Part shown: positions 38,916-50,222 of the stretch, one piece after another
Layout: every line of letters begins with the position of its first letter
How positions within the stretch are numbered: position 1 is the stretch's first letter
NCBI RefSeq assembly: GCF_007556685.1
Contig: NZ_VJON01000003.1
Coordinates: 1-64,000 of the forward strand
Length of the DNA: 64,000 nucleotides
Direction: 5' to 3'
From: Tepidimonas charontis
GTDB taxonomy: Bacteria > Pseudomonadota > Gammaproteobacteria > Burkholderiales > Burkholderiaceae_C
Translations under genes and position numbers: made by a program
Notes under the pieces: generated by a model
Databases searched by the model: none
What the model was told of the DNA's origin: nothing
The model's input: the letters and a program-made list of their open reading frames with translations, nothing else

Positions 38916-39697
38916 GGCGCTGGTGGCATCCGGCCGACATCGGCTGGGCGGTGCGCGTCAAGCTGGCCGACCTCGGGCTGGGGGCGCGCCTGTTCGTGCG
39001 ATTGCTGCTGGGTTCGTGGGCGAGTTTTCGGCGCTTCGGCCTGATCCGCGACCAGATCCATTTTTTGGGCAACTACTCGCTGTCGATCATCGCGGTGTCG
39101 GGCCTGTTCGTCGGCTTCGTCTTTGGCTTGCAGGGCTACTACACGCTACAGCGCTATGGCTCGGCCGAGGCGCTGGGCCTGCTGGTGACGCTGAGCCTGG
39201 TGCGCGAGCTGGGGCCGGTGGTCACGGCGCTGCTGTTTGCCGGGCGCGCGGGCACTTCGCTGACGGCCGAAATCGGCCTCATGAAGGCCGGCGAGCAGCT
39301 CAGCGTGATGGAGATGATGGCGGTCGATCCGATCGACCGCGTGCTGGCGCCGCGCTTTTGGGCCGGTGTCATCGCGATGCCGTTGCTGGCGGCGGTGTTC
39401 AGCGCCATGGGCATCATCGGCGGCTGGATCGTGGGGGTGCTGATGATCGGGGTCGACGGCGGCGCCTTCTGGAGCCAGATCCAGGGTGGCGTCGATGTCT
39501 GGTCGGACGTGGGCAACGGCATCATCAAGAGCGTGGTGTTTGCCATCGCCGTGACCTTCATTGCGCTATTGCAGGGCTTCGAGTCACACCCCACGCCCGA
39601 GGGCGTCTCGCGCGCGACCACGCGCACCGTCGTCATGGCGTCGCTGACCGTGCTCGGGCTCGACTTCATCCTCACTGCGCTTATGTTCACCATCTGA
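38912..39697 (+). CDS. mlaE: Phospholipid ABC transporter permease MlaE
   Basis: Membrane subunit of MlaFEDB. 261 residues with an N-terminal amphipathic interfacial segment, then five or so transmembrane helices and the MlaE/YrbE core motifs ELGPVVTALLFAGRAGTSLTAEIG and the EQLSVMEMMAVDP coupling helix. ATG 38912 lies in the mlaF stop. mlaD follows after 20 bp. Confidence 0.95.
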   Translation: MRRWWHPADIGWAVRVKLADLGLGARLFVRLLLGSWASFRRFGLIRDQIHFLGNYSLSIIAVSGLFVGFVFGLQGYYTLQRYGSAEALGLLVTLSLVRELGPVVTALLFAGRAGTSLTAEIGLMKAGEQLSVMEMMAVDPIDRVLAPRFWAGVIAMPLLAAVFSAMGIIGGWIVGVLMIGVDGGAFWSQIQGGVDVWSDVGNGIIKSVVFAIAVTFIALLQGFESHPTPEGVSRATTRTVVMASLTVLGLDFILTALMFTI

Positions 39698-39717
39698 CGA
39701 CGAAAGACCTTGCCGTG

Positions 39718-40188
39718 ATGCAACGCTCCAAGATCGATGTGTGGGTTGGCCTGTTCGTGGTGATCGGCACGGTGGCGATTCTGTTTTTGGCGCTGCAGGC
39801 CGCCAACTTGCTCAACCTCAGCTTTCATCCCACCTACCGGGTGACGGCGATGTTCGACAACGTCGGCTCGCTCAAGCCCAAGGCCGCGGTGCGCAGCGGT
39901 GGCGTCGTCGTCGGGCGCGTGGAGTCGATCGCGTTCGACGACCGCAGCTACCAGGCGCGCGTGGTGCTGGCGTTGGAGTCGCGCTATGCCTTCCCCAAGG
40001 ACAGCTCGCTCAAAATCCTCACCAGCGGGCTGCTGGGCGAGCAGTATGTCGGCATCGAGCCGGGCGGATCGGACGAGAACCTGGCCGACGGTGATACCAT
40101 CACCCAGACCCAATCTGCCGTCGTGCTCGAAAACCTGATCGGTCAATTTTTGTTCAACAAGGCGGCAGAAGCAGGGAGTGCACCATGA
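39718..40188 (+). CDS. mlaD: Phospholipid-binding MCE protein MlaD
   Basis: Forms the hexameric periplasmic ring above MlaE. 156 residues: one N-terminal transmembrane helix (about 8-28) and a single MCE domain (TYRVTAMFDNVGSLKPKAAVRSGGVVVGRV ... LLGEQYVGIEPG, split across the domain). ATG 39718 preferred over a GTG three bases earlier. Stop overlaps mlaA (ATGA). Confidence 0.94.
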   Translation: MQRSKIDVWVGLFVVIGTVAILFLALQAANLLNLSFHPTYRVTAMFDNVGSLKPKAAVRSGGVVVGRVESIAFDDRSYQARVVLALESRYAFPKDSSLKILTSGLLGEQYVGIEPGGSDENLADGDTITQTQSAVVLENLIGQFLFNKAAEAGSAP

Positions 40189-40961
40189 TTCGACGCAGTG
40201 ATGGCAGAAGGGCGCAGGCGATGACGCGACCGCGTCCACAGGCTGGCCGTGCGGCGCCACGGCGGCTCGCCCGCGTGGTCGCATTCGCTGCCGTGGCGGC
40301 TGCTTTGGGCGGATGCGCCAGTGGCCCAGATGCCCATCCCCACGATCCACTCGAACCGTTCAACCGCGGGGTGTATCGGTTCAACGAGGCGGTCGATGAG
40401 GCCGTGCTCAAGCCCGTCGCCCAGGGCTATCAGGCCGCCGTGCCACGCCCGGTGCGCATCGGGGTCAACAACTTTTTCGGCAACCTGCGCGACCTGTGGT
40501 CGGCGGTGAATGCCGTGCTGCAAGCGCGTCCGCAGCCAGCGGTCGAAAACGTCATGCGCTTCAGCGTCAACACCGCGTTGGGCTTCGGCGGCGTGCTGGA
40601 CCTTGCCAGCGAAATGGGTATTACCCGCACCACGCTCGATTTTGGCCAGACGCTGGGCCGCTGGGGCGTGCCCGCAGGCCCCTATCTGGTGTTGCCCTTG
40701 CTGGGGCCGTCCACCGTGCGCGATACCGTGGCGCTGCCGGTCGATCGCCAGGGCGACCCGGTGGCTCAGGGCATCGATCACGTCGCTACACGCAACAGCC
40801 TGCAGGCGCTGCGCATCGTCGATCAGCGCGCCGGCCTGCTGCGTGCCGGTGAGCTGCTGGAGCAAGCCGCTTTGGATAAATACGGGTTTACCCGTGACGC
40901 CTACTTGGCGCGCCGACAGCGCCAGATCGATGCGGCGCAGGGGGGTGGGCGCGACGAGTGA
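40185..40961 (+). CDS. mlaA: Outer-membrane lipoprotein MlaA (VacJ)
   Basis: Removes misplaced phospholipids from the outer leaflet and hands them to MlaC. 258 residues; lipobox LGGC with Cys 44, then the conserved DPLEPFNRGVYRFNEAVD, the TTLDFGQTLGRWGVP ring segment and GPYLVLPLLGPST. The signal peptide has an unusually long Arg-rich N-region because the start overlaps mlaD. In this cluster it sits between mlaD and mlaC. Confidence 0.94.
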   Translation: MIRRSDGRRAQAMTRPRPQAGRAAPRRLARVVAFAAVAAALGGCASGPDAHPHDPLEPFNRGVYRFNEAVDEAVLKPVAQGYQAAVPRPVRIGVNNFFGNLRDLWSAVNAVLQARPQPAVENVMRFSVNTALGFGGVLDLASEMGITRTTLDFGQTLGRWGVPAGPYLVLPLLGPSTVRDTVALPVDRQGDPVAQGIDHVATRNSLQALRIVDQRAGLLRAGELLEQAALDKYGFTRDAYLARRQRQIDAAQGGGRDE

Positions 40962-41258
40962 GTGGCCAAAGCTCGGCACTGGACGCCCGCGCGCCGCCGT
41001 GGCCGCGCTCGGGCGCGGGTGCCGGGTGGGACCTCTTGGGACATCGAACCGGATGACGGGCCGTGGTGTACCGATGTGGTCTTTTTGGCATGGGCGGGCC
41101 AGGGGATGGGGCACAGCGGGTGCGTCTGCGACGCCTCGGGAGGCTCGGCCCCATCGGTTGAGGGCAGGCTGGGGGCAGGCGGGGGCGCCGCGCGGGTGAC
41201 AACGGTAACCAAAGGTGACGGCGCGGAACCACAGGGTGCACGACGAGTACGAAAACAC
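40962..41258. other. 297-bp gap inside the mla cluster, no gene seen
   Basis: Separates mlaA from mlaC. It is as GC-rich as its surroundings, open frames in it lack recognisable domains, and no convincing promoter or terminator was found. It may contain a second promoter for mlaCB and the downstream genes. Confidence 0.4.
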
Positions 41259-41939
41259 ATGAACGACGATCCGATCACACGCCATCACACCGGCAGGCCG
41301 TGGGCCACACGGCGGCGCGGCCTCGCGTTGCTGCTGGGCGCAGCAGCAATGGCGCCGTTGTGGCCATCGTGGGCTTTGGCGCAGGCCGTCGCGCCCGAGG
41401 GGCCCGAGGCGCTCATCCAGCGTGTCGGCCAGCAGGTGTTCGATACGGTCAAGAACGACCCGGCGCTGCGCAACGGCGACCTGACGCGCATCATGGCCCT
41501 GGTGGACACCGTGCTGATGCCGCACGTCAATTTCGAGCGCATGACGGCCTCGGCCGTGGGGCGTTTCTGGCGGCAGGCGACGCCCGAGCAGCGCCAGCGC
41601 CTGCAGCAGGAGTTCAAGGCGCTGCTGGTGCGCACCTACTCCGGGGCGCTGACGCAGATTCGCGACCAGACGCTGGTCATCCGTCCGCTGCGGGCGGCGC
41701 CCGATGCCACCGAGGTGGTGGTGCGCTCGGAAATTCGCGGCCGCGGCGACCCGATCGCGCTCGACTACCGGCTGGAAAAAACCCCCCAGGGCTGGAAGGT
41801 GTACGACCTCAACGTCATGGGTGTCTGGTTGGTGGAGACCTACCGCACCCAATTTGCGCAAGAAATCAACGCGCGCGGCATCGACGGTTTGATTGCCGCC
41901 TTGGCCGAGCGCAACCGCACCAACGCGCAACGCAGCTGA
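41259..41939 (+). CDS. mlaC: Periplasmic phospholipid carrier MlaC
   Basis: Soluble shuttle between MlaA and MlaD. 226 residues: signal peptide ending about WALAQA (42) with a T-R-R-R-G-L stretch that could make it a Tat substrate, then the MlaC fold (RIMALVDTVLMPHVNFERM, WRQATPEQRQRLQQEF, WKVYDLNVMGVWLVETYR). ATG 41259 is the only start that keeps the signal N-terminal. Confidence 0.94.
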   Translation: MNDDPITRHHTGRPWATRRRGLALLLGAAAMAPLWPSWALAQAVAPEGPEALIQRVGQQVFDTVKNDPALRNGDLTRIMALVDTVLMPHVNFERMTASAVGRFWRQATPEQRQRLQQEFKALLVRTYSGALTQIRDQTLVIRPLRAAPDATEVVVRSEIRGRGDPIALDYRLEKTPQGWKVYDLNVMGVWLVETYRTQFAQEINARGIDGLIAALAERNRTNAQRS

Positions 41940-41942
41940 GCG

Positions 41943-42227
41943 ATGGCGACCACCGTACTGCCGCCGCTGCCGGCCACGCTCACCCAAGCCGAGGCCGAGG
42001 GCTATCTGGCGCGCTGCCGGGCGGCCATCGCCGGGGCGGCGGCGGGCGCGCCGTGGCGGCTGGATGCCTCGGCGCTGCAGACCTTCGATTCGTCGGCCTT
42101 GGCGGTGTTGCTGGCGCTGCGGCGCGAGGCCGCTGCGCGCGGCGCGCCGTGGCAGCTCGATGGCATGCCGCAACGGCTGCAGGTCTTGGCGGGCTTGTAT
42201 GGGGTGGCCGAATTGATTGCCGCCTAA
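41943..42227 (+). CDS. mlaB: STAS-domain protein MlaB
   Basis: Small cytoplasmic regulator that binds MlaF. 94 residues with one STAS domain; LDASALQTFDSSALAVLL contains the DSS(A) loop typical of the family. Three bases separate it from the mlaC stop. Low conservation of STAS domains makes the assignment depend mainly on position. Confidence 0.85.
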   Translation: MATTVLPPLPATLTQAEAEGYLARCRAAIAGAAAGAPWRLDASALQTFDSSALAVLLALRREAAARGAPWQLDGMPQRLQVLAGLYGVAELIAA

Positions 42228-42239
42228 AATGGCGGGTTT

Positions 42240-43165
<926 letters not shown>

Positions 43166-43169
<4 letters not shown>

Positions 43170-43240
43170 GTGCGTACGTTGGCAGGGGCGGGGACGCCGC
43201 AGCCGGCATGACCGCATCTGGGGCGGAGGGCAGGGCATGA
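43166..43240 (+). CDS. Possible 24-codon linking micro-ORF
   Basis: Begins with an ATG overlapping the ATPase stop (ATGA 43166-43169) and ends with TGA overlapping the permease ATG (ATGA 43237-43240). The peptide (MSAYVGRGGD..., Gly/Ala-rich) resembles nothing known. Its value may lie in carrying ribosomes from one gene to the next, or it is chance. Confidence 0.3.
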
Positions 43241-43992
43241 GCGGCTGGCGCGCCCTGTTCGTCAAGGAGGTGCTGCGGTTTTGGAAGGTGGCCTTCCAGA
43301 CCGTGGCGGCGCCCATCGTGACGGCCATGTTGTATCTGCTCATTTTCGGCCACGTGCTCGAGGACCACGTCCAGGTCTACGACGGGGTGGGCTACACCGC
43401 TTTCTTGTTGCCGGGCCTGGCGATGATGAGCTTGTTGCAAAACGCCTTTGCCAACAGCTCCTCCAGCCTGATTCAGAGCAAGATCATGGGCAATTTGGTG
43501 TTTTTGCTGGTGACGCCGCTGTCGCATTGGGCGTGGTACGTGGCCTATGTCGGCTCGTCGGTGCTGCGCGGCTTGGTGGTGGGCGCCGGTGTGCTGGCGG
43601 TGACCGCGTGGGCCGCCGATCTGCGCTTTGCCTACCCGCTGTGGATCATCGTCTTCGCCGCGCTGGGAGCGGGTTTTCTGGGCGCGCTAGGGGTGGTGGC
43701 TGGGCTGTGGGCGGAAAAATTCGACCAGATGGCGGCGTTCCAGAACTTCCTCATCATGCCGATGACCTTCCTATCCGGCGTGTTCTACTCCATTCATTCG
43801 CTGCCGCCGTTGTGGCAACGCATCAGTCACCTCAATCCGTTTTTCTACATGATCGACGGCGCGCGCTACGGCTTTTTTGGCGTCAGCGACGTCTCGCCGT
43901 GGCTGAGTCTGGCGGTGGCGGCCAGCGCATTCGTGGCCGTATCCGCCGTGACGCTGTATCTGCTGCGCATCGGCTACAAGGTGCGTCATTGA
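43237..43992 (+). CDS. ABC-2 type transporter permease (YadH-like)
   Basis: 251 residues, six predicted transmembrane helices, and the ABC-2 membrane motif MTFLSGVFYSIHSLPPLWQRISHLNPFFYMIDGAR (split here by description only: FLSGVFYS, LNPFFYMID, ARYGFFG). Partner of the ATPase before it. The substrate is unknown. A hairpin terminator follows at 44077. Confidence 0.9.
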   Translation: MSGWRALFVKEVLRFWKVAFQTVAAPIVTAMLYLLIFGHVLEDHVQVYDGVGYTAFLLPGLAMMSLLQNAFANSSSSLIQSKIMGNLVFLLVTPLSHWAWYVAYVGSSVLRGLVVGAGVLAVTAWAADLRFAYPLWIIVFAALGAGFLGALGVVAGLWAEKFDQMAAFQNFLIMPMTFLSGVFYSIHSLPPLWQRISHLNPFFYMIDGARYGFFGVSDVSPWLSLAVAASAFVAVSAVTLYLLRIGYKVRH

Positions 43993-44076
43993 GGCGCGCC
44001 ACCGTGTCGTGCGCGGGCACCAGCCTGGCGAGCGCCGACAGGCGTGGCTTGGCCACGGCGCGCTTGGGCTCATGTG

Positions 44077-44110
44077 GCCGCCCCGCCAGGCGGGGCGGCA
44101 GTGGTTTTTT
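44077..44110 (+). terminator. Terminator between ABC permease and ibaG
   Basis: GCCGCCCCGCC (44077-44087) pairs with GGCGGGGCGGC (44089-44099); the effective loop is 3 nt. AGTGG and then T6 (44105-44110) follow. The ibaG ATG lies 24 bp later, so ibaG-murA-his needs a promoter close by or readthrough. Confidence 0.7.
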
Positions 44111-44134
44111 CATCATGCATCCGACCTTTTGCCC

Positions 44135-44380
44135 ATGACTGCTGAACAATTGCAGGCCCTCATTGCCGCCGGCCTGCCCTGCACCCATCTGGAAGTCAGT
44201 GGCGACGGCCGCCACTGGGCCGCCGTCGTCGTCTCGCCCGCTTTCGAGGGCAAGCGCGCCATCCAACGCCACCAGATGGTGTACGCGACGCTGGGGCAGC
44301 GCCTGCACACCGACGAAGTGCATGCGCTGTCGATGAAAACCTACACCCCTGCCGAGTGGCAGGCCACGGGCCAGCGCTGA
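44135..44380 (+). CDS. ibaG: BolA-family protein IbaG
   Basis: 81-residue BolA/IbaG-type regulator that binds monothiol glutaredoxins and an Fe-S cluster. Core motifs: [35 protein letters not shown] and the ending [14 protein letters not shown]. Its standard neighbour murA follows after 11 bp. Confidence 0.92.
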   Translation: MTAEQLQALIAAGLPCTHLEVSGDGRHWAAVVVSPAFEGKRAIQRHQMVYATLGQRLHTDEVHALSMKTYTPAEWQATGQR

Positions 44381-44391
44381 AGGAAGGGCCC

Positions 44392-45666
44392 ATGGATCGC
44401 TTGCGTATTCGCGGGGGGCTGCCTCTGCACGGCGAGGTGCCGATTTCGGGGGCCAAAAACGCGGCCCTGCCCGAGCTGTGCGCGGCGCTGCTCAGCGCCG
44501 AGCCGCTGACCCTGCGCAACGTGCCGCGCTTGCGCGACGTGGCCACGATGCGCACGCTGCTGGAGGGCATGGGGGTGCAGGTGCGCACGCATGGCGAGCG
44601 CGGCGGCATGACGCTGCAGGCCCGTGAGCCGCTGCAGCCGCTGGCACCCTACGAGCTGGTCAAGACCATGCGCGCCTCGATTTTGGTGTTGGGGCCGCTG
44701 CTGGCGCGCTGTGGGCGCGCACGTGTGTCGCTGCCCGGGGGCTGCGCGATCGGCTCGCGCCCGGTCGATCAGCACATCAAGGGCCTGCAGGCCATGGGGG
44801 CCGAAATCACGGTCGAGCATGGCTACATCGAGGCGCGGCTGGCAGCCGGCCGCACGCGGCTGCGCGGCGCGCGCATCACCACCGATATGGTGACGGTCAC
44901 TGGCACCGAAAACCTGATGATGGCCGCCACCTTGGCCGAGGGCGAGACGGTGCTGGAAAACGCCGCCCAGGAGCCCGAAGTGGTCGATCTGGCCGAGCTG
45001 CTCATCGCCATGGGGGCGCGCATCGAAGGGCACGGCAGCAGCCGCATCCACATCCAGGGCGTGCCGGCGCTGCGCGGGGCCGAGCACACCGTGGTGGCCG
45101 ACCGCATCGAGGCCGGCACGTTTTTGTGCGCGGTGGCCGCCGCCGGCGGCCAAGCCTGGTTGCGCGGCGCGCGCGCCGATCATCTGGATGCGGTGGTGGA
45201 CAAGCTGCTGGCTGCCGGTGTGCAGGTGCAGGCGCAGCCCGATGGGATGGGCGTGGCCTCGCCGGGGGGCGCGGCGCTGCGCGCGCAGAGTTTTCGCACC
45301 ACCGAGTACCCTGGCTTTCCCACCGATATGCAGGCGCAGTTCATGGCGCTGAACTGCGTGGCTCAGGGACCCAGTGCCGTGACCGAAACGATTTTCGAAA
45401 ACCGATTCATGCACGTGCAAGAACTCGTTCGGCTGGGGGCGCAGATCCGCATCGACGGCCGCACCGCTTTCGTCGAGGGCGGGCAGCGCTTGTCGGGCGC
45501 CACCGTCATGGCCACCGATCTGCGCGCATCCGCCAGCCTGGTCATCGCCGCCCTCGTGGCCGAGGGCGAGACGGTGGTCGAGCGCATCTATCATCTGGAC
45601 CGTGGCTACGACCAGATGGAGCGCAAGTTACGCGCCCTGGGCGCCGACATCGAAAGAATCGCATGA
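44392..45666 (+). CDS. murA: UDP-N-acetylglucosamine 1-carboxyvinyltransferase
   Basis: First committed step of peptidoglycan synthesis: enolpyruvyl transfer from PEP to UDP-GlcNAc. 424 residues; K22-N23 (SGAKNA), catalytic C118 in [11 protein letters not shown] (the fosfomycin target), and the late [13 protein letters not shown] 44392 has an AAGGAAGG ribosome site. The stop overlaps hisG (ATGA), tying cell-wall and histidine genes together. Confidence 0.97.
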   Translation: MDRLRIRGGLPLHGEVPISGAKNAALPELCAALLSAEPLTLRNVPRLRDVATMRTLLEGMGVQVRTHGERGGMTLQAREPLQPLAPYELVKTMRASILVLGPLLARCGRARVSLPGGCAIGSRPVDQHIKGLQAMGAEITVEHGYIEARLAAGRTRLRGARITTDMVTVTGTENLMMAATLAEGETVLENAAQEPEVVDLAELLIAMGARIEGHGSSRIHIQGVPALRGAEHTVVADRIEAGTFLCAVAAAGGQAWLRGARADHLDAVVDKLLAAGVQVQAQPDGMGVASPGGAALRAQSFRTTEYPGFPTDMQAQFMALNCVAQGPSAVTETIFENRFMHVQELVRLGAQIRIDGRTAFVEGGQRLSGATVMATDLRASASLVIAALVAEGETVVERIYHLDRGYDQMERKLRALGADIERIA

Positions 45667-46346
45667 GCGCGGACACCCTGACGCTGGCCCTGTCCAAGGG
45701 CCGCATCTTCGACGAGACCTTGCCGCTGCTGCGCGCCGCCGGCATCGAGGTGCTGGAAGACCCCGAGACCTCGCGCAAGCTGATTTTGCCCACCAACCGG
45801 CCCGACGTGCGCGTGGTGCTGGTGCGCGCCACCGACGTGCCCACCTACGTCGAGTACGGCGGCGCCGACCTGGGGGTGTGCGGCAAAGATACGTTGATCG
45901 AGCACCAAGCCGTCGCTGGCGGCCCCGGCCACGTCGGTCTGTACCAGCCGCTGGACCTGGGCATTGCGCGCTGCCGCATGAGCGTGGCCGTGCGCGCCGA
46001 CTTCGACTATGCCAGCGCGGTGCGCCAGGGGGCGCGGTTGCGCGTGGCCACCAAGTACGTGGCGGTGGCCCGCGACTTCTTTGCTGGCAAAGGCGTGCAC
46101 GTCGATCTCATCAAGCTGTACGGCAGTATGGAGCTGGCGCCGCTGACCGGGCTGGCGGATGCCATCGTCGATTTGGTTTCCACCGGCAACACGCTCAAGG
46201 CCAACCAGTTGGTGGAGGTCGAGCGCATCATGGACATCTCCGCACGCCTGGTGGTGCGGCCAGTGGCGCTCAAGCTCAAGCGCGTGCGCATCCAGCCGAT
46301 CTTGGACGCTTTTGCTCAGGCCGTGGGCACGCGTGCCCAGCCCTGA
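45663..46346 (+). CDS. hisG: ATP phosphoribosyltransferase, short form
   Basis: First step of histidine synthesis (ATP plus PRPP). 227 residues, lacking the C-terminal regulatory domain of long-form HisG, so it should need the HisZ subunit, which is not in this window. Motifs: [26 protein letters not shown], and the PRPP site [12 protein letters not shown]. Starts inside the murA stop. An 80-bp gap to hisD follows. Confidence 0.96.
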   Translation: MSADTLTLALSKGRIFDETLPLLRAAGIEVLEDPETSRKLILPTNRPDVRVVLVRATDVPTYVEYGGADLGVCGKDTLIEHQAVAGGPGHVGLYQPLDLGIARCRMSVAVRADFDYASAVRQGARLRVATKYVAVARDFFAGKGVHVDLIKLYGSMELAPLTGLADAIVDLVSTGNTLKANQLVEVERIMDISARLVVRPVALKLKRVRIQPILDAFAQAVGTRAQP

Positions 46347-46426
46347 GGCGGGCATGTCCAGGTGCGGCGCTGGCCGATTGGCGCCGGGCGCGGCGGCTGC
46401 GGCGCGGCGCTGCGACAATACATACC

Positions 46427-47770
46427 ATGAGCACTGCTGAACCCCTGTTGGCCCGGCCGCTGCGGCTGGATACCACCGAGCCCGATTTCGAGGCGCGATT
46501 GGCGGCGCGCCTGCACTGGTCGGCCGAGACCGACGCCGCCATCGAGCAGCGCGTGGCCGCCATCGTGGCCGATGTGCGCGCCCGCGGCGACGCCGCGGTG
46601 CTCGAATACACGCGCCGCTTCGACGCGATCGAGGCGGCCTCGGTGGCGGAGCTGGAACTGGGTGCCGACGCCTTGCGCGCCGCCTTCGACGCCATTCCCG
46701 CCGCGCAGCGTGAGGCCCTGCAGCAGGCCGCAGGGCGCATCCGCCGCTACCACGAGGCGCAGCTGCAAGCCTGCGGGCGCTCGTGGTCGTACCGCGACCC
46801 CGACGGCACGCTGCTGGGCCAGAAGGTGACGCCGCTGGACCGCGTCGGCATCTATGTGCCGGGTGGCAAGGCGGCTTACCCATCGAGCGTGTTGATGAAT
46901 GCGATTCCGGCCCACGTCGCCGGCGTCCCCGAGATCGTGATGGTGGTGCCCACGCCGCGCGGCGAGCGCAACCCGCTGGTGCTGGCCGCCGCGCACGTGG
47001 CTGGCGTCAGCCGCGCGTTTGCCATCGGCGGTGCCCAGGCAGTGGCGGCCCTGGCTTACGGCACGGCCACCATTCCCCAAGTGGACAAGATCACCGGCCC
47101 CGGCAACGCCTATGTGGCCAGTGCCAAGAAGCACGTGTTCGGCACCGTCGGCATCGACATGATCGCCGGCCCGAGCGAAATCCTGGTGCTGGCCGACGGC
47201 AGCACGCCCCCCGACTGGGTGGCGATGGATCTGTTCAGCCAGGCCGAACACGACGAGCTGGCGCAGTCCATTTTGCTGTGTCCCGACGCAGCGTATCTGG
47301 ATGCGGTGCAGGCCGCCATCGACCGGCTGTTGCCCACGTTGCCACGCGCGGCCATCATTGCCGCCAGCTTGAATGGGCGCGGCGCGCTGATTCGCACGCG
47401 CAGCATGGAAGAAGCGTGCGCGCTGAGCAACCGCATCGCGCCCGAACACCTGGAGGTGGCCAGCCGCGAGCCGCAGCGCTGGGAGCCGCTGCTGCGCCAC
47501 GCCGGCGCCATCTTCCTGGGTGCCTACACCAGCGAGAGCCTGGGCGACTACTGCGCCGGCCCCAACCACGTGTTGCCCACCAGCGGCACGGCGCGCTTTT
47601 CCAGTCCGCTGGGGGTGTACGACTTCCAGAAACGCTCCAGCCTCATCGAGGTCAGCGCCGCCGGCGCGCAGAGCCTGGGGCGCATCGCCTCGGTGCTGGC
47701 CCACGGTGAGGGGCTGCAGGCCCACGCACGCGCCGCCGAGCTGCGCCTGGACGCGGAGGGCAGGGCATGA
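46427..47770 (+). CDS. hisD: Histidinol dehydrogenase
   Basis: Last two oxidations to histidine, Zn- and NAD-dependent. 447 residues; [16 protein letters not shown], the [12 protein letters not shown] loop, the MIAGPSEIL signature, Zn residues in QAEHDELAQ and the C-terminal [13 protein letters not shown] 46427; a GACAATAC stretch just upstream might be a weak -10. Stop overlaps hisC (ATGA). Confidence 0.97.
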   Translation: MSTAEPLLARPLRLDTTEPDFEARLAARLHWSAETDAAIEQRVAAIVADVRARGDAAVLEYTRRFDAIEAASVAELELGADALRAAFDAIPAAQREALQQAAGRIRRYHEAQLQACGRSWSYRDPDGTLLGQKVTPLDRVGIYVPGGKAAYPSSVLMNAIPAHVAGVPEIVMVVPTPRGERNPLVLAAAHVAGVSRAFAIGGAQAVAALAYGTATIPQVDKITGPGNAYVASAKKHVFGTVGIDMIAGPSEILVLADGSTPPDWVAMDLFSQAEHDELAQSILLCPDAAYLDAVQAAIDRLLPTLPRAAIIAASLNGRGALIRTRSMEEACALSNRIAPEHLEVASREPQRWEPLLRHAGAIFLGAYTSESLGDYCAGPNHVLPTSGTARFSSPLGVYDFQKRSSLIEVSAAGAQSLGRIASVLAHGEGLQAHARAAELRLDAEGRA

Positions 47771-48864
47771 GCGCGCTGCTGCAGGCGGCGCTCGAGCGCA
47801 TCCGCACCGACGTGCAGGGTATGCACGCCTACGCCATTCAAGACGCGACCGGCCTCATCAAGCTGGATGCGATGGAAAACCCCTACCCGCTGCCCGAGGC
47901 GCTGCAGCGCGCGTTGGGCGAGCGGTTGGGCCGCGTACCGATCCACCGCTACCCGGGCGCGCGCATCGACGACCTCAAGCGCGCGCTGGCGCGCTACGTG
48001 GACCTGCCCGAGGGGGCGGCGCTGATGCTGGGCAACGGTTCGGACGAGCTGATCGCGCTGCTGGCCATGGCCTGTGACCGAGCGGGGGCCGCGATCGTGG
48101 CGCCGCTGCCGGGCTTTGTGATGTACGCGATGAGCGCGCAGCTGCAGGGCCTGGCATTCCATGGCGTGCCGCTGACGGCCGACTTTGCGCTCGACGCCGA
48201 CGCCCTGTGTGAGGCTATCGCGCGGGTGCGGCCCGCCATCACCTACCTGGCCTATCCCAACAACCCCACCGCCAATTTGTGGGACGAGCGGGCGATGCGC
48301 CGCGTCATCGGCGCGGCGGGTGACATCGGCGGGCTGGTGGTCATCGACGAGGCGTATCAGCCCTTTGCCAGCCGCAGTTGGCTCGACGTCTGGCGCCGTG
48401 AGCGCGCCGACCACGCCCACGTGCTCGTCATGCGCACGCTGTCCAAGTTTGGGTTGGCCGGGGTGCGCATCGGCTACCTGATCGGGGAGCAGGCGCTGAT
48501 TGCCGAGCTGGACAAAGTGCGCCCACCGTACAACGTCAGCGCGCTCAACGCCGAATGCGCTTTGTTTGCGCTGGAGCACGCCGAGGTCTACGCACAGCAA
48601 GCCGCCGCCATTCGCGCCGAGCGCCAGCGCCTGCTGGCGGCGCTGGCAACCCTGCCCGGCGTGCAGCCCTACCCGAGCGAGGCCAACATGATCCTGGTGC
48701 GTGTGCCCGACGCTACACGGGCGTTCGCCGGCCTGCGCCAACGTGGTCTCCTGGTCAAGAATGTTTCTACAATGCACCCGTTGTTGGCCAACTGCCTGCG
48801 GCTGACCGTGGGCACCCCTGCGGAAAACGACGCGCTGCTCGCGGCGTTGCCGCCTTCGCTATGA
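47767..48864 (+). CDS. hisC: Histidinol-phosphate aminotransferase
   Basis: PLP enzyme converting imidazole acetol phosphate to histidinol phosphate. 365 residues, fold type I; the substrate N-terminus [24 protein letters not shown], and the PLP lysine in [15 protein letters not shown]. Overlaps hisD before it and hisB after it by ATGA. Confidence 0.96.
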   Translation: MSALLQAALERIRTDVQGMHAYAIQDATGLIKLDAMENPYPLPEALQRALGERLGRVPIHRYPGARIDDLKRALARYVDLPEGAALMLGNGSDELIALLAMACDRAGAAIVAPLPGFVMYAMSAQLQGLAFHGVPLTADFALDADALCEAIARVRPAITYLAYPNNPTANLWDERAMRRVIGAAGDIGGLVVIDEAYQPFASRSWLDVWRRERADHAHVLVMRTLSKFGLAGVRIGYLIGEQALIAELDKVRPPYNVSALNAECALFALEHAEVYAQQAAAIRAERQRLLAALATLPGVQPYPSEANMILVRVPDATRAFAGLRQRGLLVKNVSTMHPLLANCLRLTVGTPAENDALLAALPPSL

Positions 48865-49478
48865 CCACTTTGCCCGTACCTTCCGCTGCTGCGCGCGTCG
48901 CCGATGTGCAGCGCATCACCACCGAGACGCAGATTCGCGTGCGCGTCGACCTCGACGGCAGCGGACGTGCGCGGCTGGACACCGGCATCGGTTTCTTCGA
49001 TCACATGCTCGACCAGATCGCACGCCACGGGTTGATCGACTTGGAGGTCGAATGCCGCGGCGACCTGCACATCGACGGTCACCACACGGTGGAGGACGTC
49101 GGCATCACCTTCGGGCAAGCGGTGGCGCGCGCGGTGGGCGACAAGCGCGGTATTCGCCGCTACGGCCACGCCTACGTGCCGCTGGACGAAGCGCTGTCGC
49201 GCGTGGTGGTGGATTTTTCCGGCCGACCCGGCTTGCACCTGGACGTGCGCTTCACGGCCGGCATGATCGGTCAGTTCGACACCCAGCTGGTGCACGAGTT
49301 TTTTCAGGGCTTCGTCAACCACGCCGGTGTGACGCTGCACATCGACAACCTCAAAGGCCACAACGCGCACCACCAGTGCGAGACCATTTTCAAGGCCTTT
49401 GCGCGCGCGCTGCGGGCGGCGCTGGAGCGCGACCCGCGGCTGGGAGATGCGGTGCCTTCCACCAAGGGCAGCCTGTGA
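48861..49478 (+). CDS. hisB: Imidazoleglycerol-phosphate dehydratase
   Basis: Mn-dependent dehydratase, monofunctional (no histidinol phosphatase domain). 205 residues with the His-rich metal motifs [23 protein letters not shown] and GHNAHHQCE. Starts in the hisC stop; hisH follows after 31 bp. The separate histidinol-phosphatase needed for the pathway is not in the window. Confidence 0.96.
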   Translation: MTTLPVPSAAARVADVQRITTETQIRVRVDLDGSGRARLDTGIGFFDHMLDQIARHGLIDLEVECRGDLHIDGHHTVEDVGITFGQAVARAVGDKRGIRRYGHAYVPLDEALSRVVVDFSGRPGLHLDVRFTAGMIGQFDTQLVHEFFQGFVNHAGVTLHIDNLKGHNAHHQCETIFKAFARALRAALERDPRLGDAVPSTKGSL

Positions 49479-49509
49479 GGTTGGCCGCTGTCTTTCCCGT
49501 CTGGTCACG

Positions 49510-50202
49510 ATGAGCATCCCGGTCACGCGCGAAACGGTCGCCGTCGTCGATTACGGCATGGGCAATTTGCGTTCGGTGGCACAGGCCGTCGTGCACGCGG
49601 CCGCCGCTACCGACCACGTGGACGTGGTCGTCACCGCCAGCCCACAGGTGGTGCGCGACGCGCACCGCGTCGTGCTGCCCGGCCAGGGTGCCATGCCCGA
49701 CTGCATGGCCGAACTCGAGCGCAGCGGCCTGCGTGAAGCGGTGTTGCATGCCGCCGCCACCAAGCCGCTGTTTGGCGTGTGTGTGGGCATGCAGATGCTG
49801 CTGCAGCACTCCGAGGAAGGCGATACCCCGGGGTTGGGGCTGATTCCCGGGCGTGTGGTGCGCTTTCGGCTGCAGGGGCAGCGCCAGCCGGATGGCAGTC
49901 GCTTCAAAGTGCCGCAAATGGGGTGGAACCGGGTCTGGCACGGGTTCGAGCGCGGCGCAGGCGACGGCGCGCCGCGCCATCCGCTGTGGACGGGCATCCC
50001 CGACGGCAGCTACTATTATTTCGTGCACAGCTACCACGCCCATCCGGACGACCCGGCCCATGTGGCCGCCGTCACCGACTACGGTGTGCGCTTTGCCAGC
50101 GCGATCGCGCGCGACAACCTGTTCGCCACCCAGTTTCACCCCGAAAAGAGCGCCGCCTGGGGGCTGGCGCTGTACCGCAACTTTCTTCACTGGACCCCCT
50201 GA
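49510..50202 (+). CDS. hisH: Imidazole glycerol phosphate synthase, glutaminase subunit
   Basis: Class I glutamine amidotransferase supplying ammonia to HisF. 230 residues; nucleophile C91 in GVCVGMQM, the [10 protein letters not shown]-terminus, and the His/Glu pair in QFHPEKSA. Start ATG 49510 sits 31 bp after hisB. Confidence 0.96.
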   Translation: MSIPVTRETVAVVDYGMGNLRSVAQAVVHAAAATDHVDVVVTASPQVVRDAHRVVLPGQGAMPDCMAELERSGLREAVLHAAATKPLFGVCVGMQMLLQHSEEGDTPGLGLIPGRVVRFRLQGQRQPDGSRFKVPQMGWNRVWHGFERGAGDGAPRHPLWTGIPDGSYYYFVHSYHAHPDDPAHVAAVTDYGVRFASAIARDNLFATQFHPEKSAAWGLALYRNFLHWTP

Positions 50203-50222
50203 CGCTTGCGAGCTTTGCCGCC

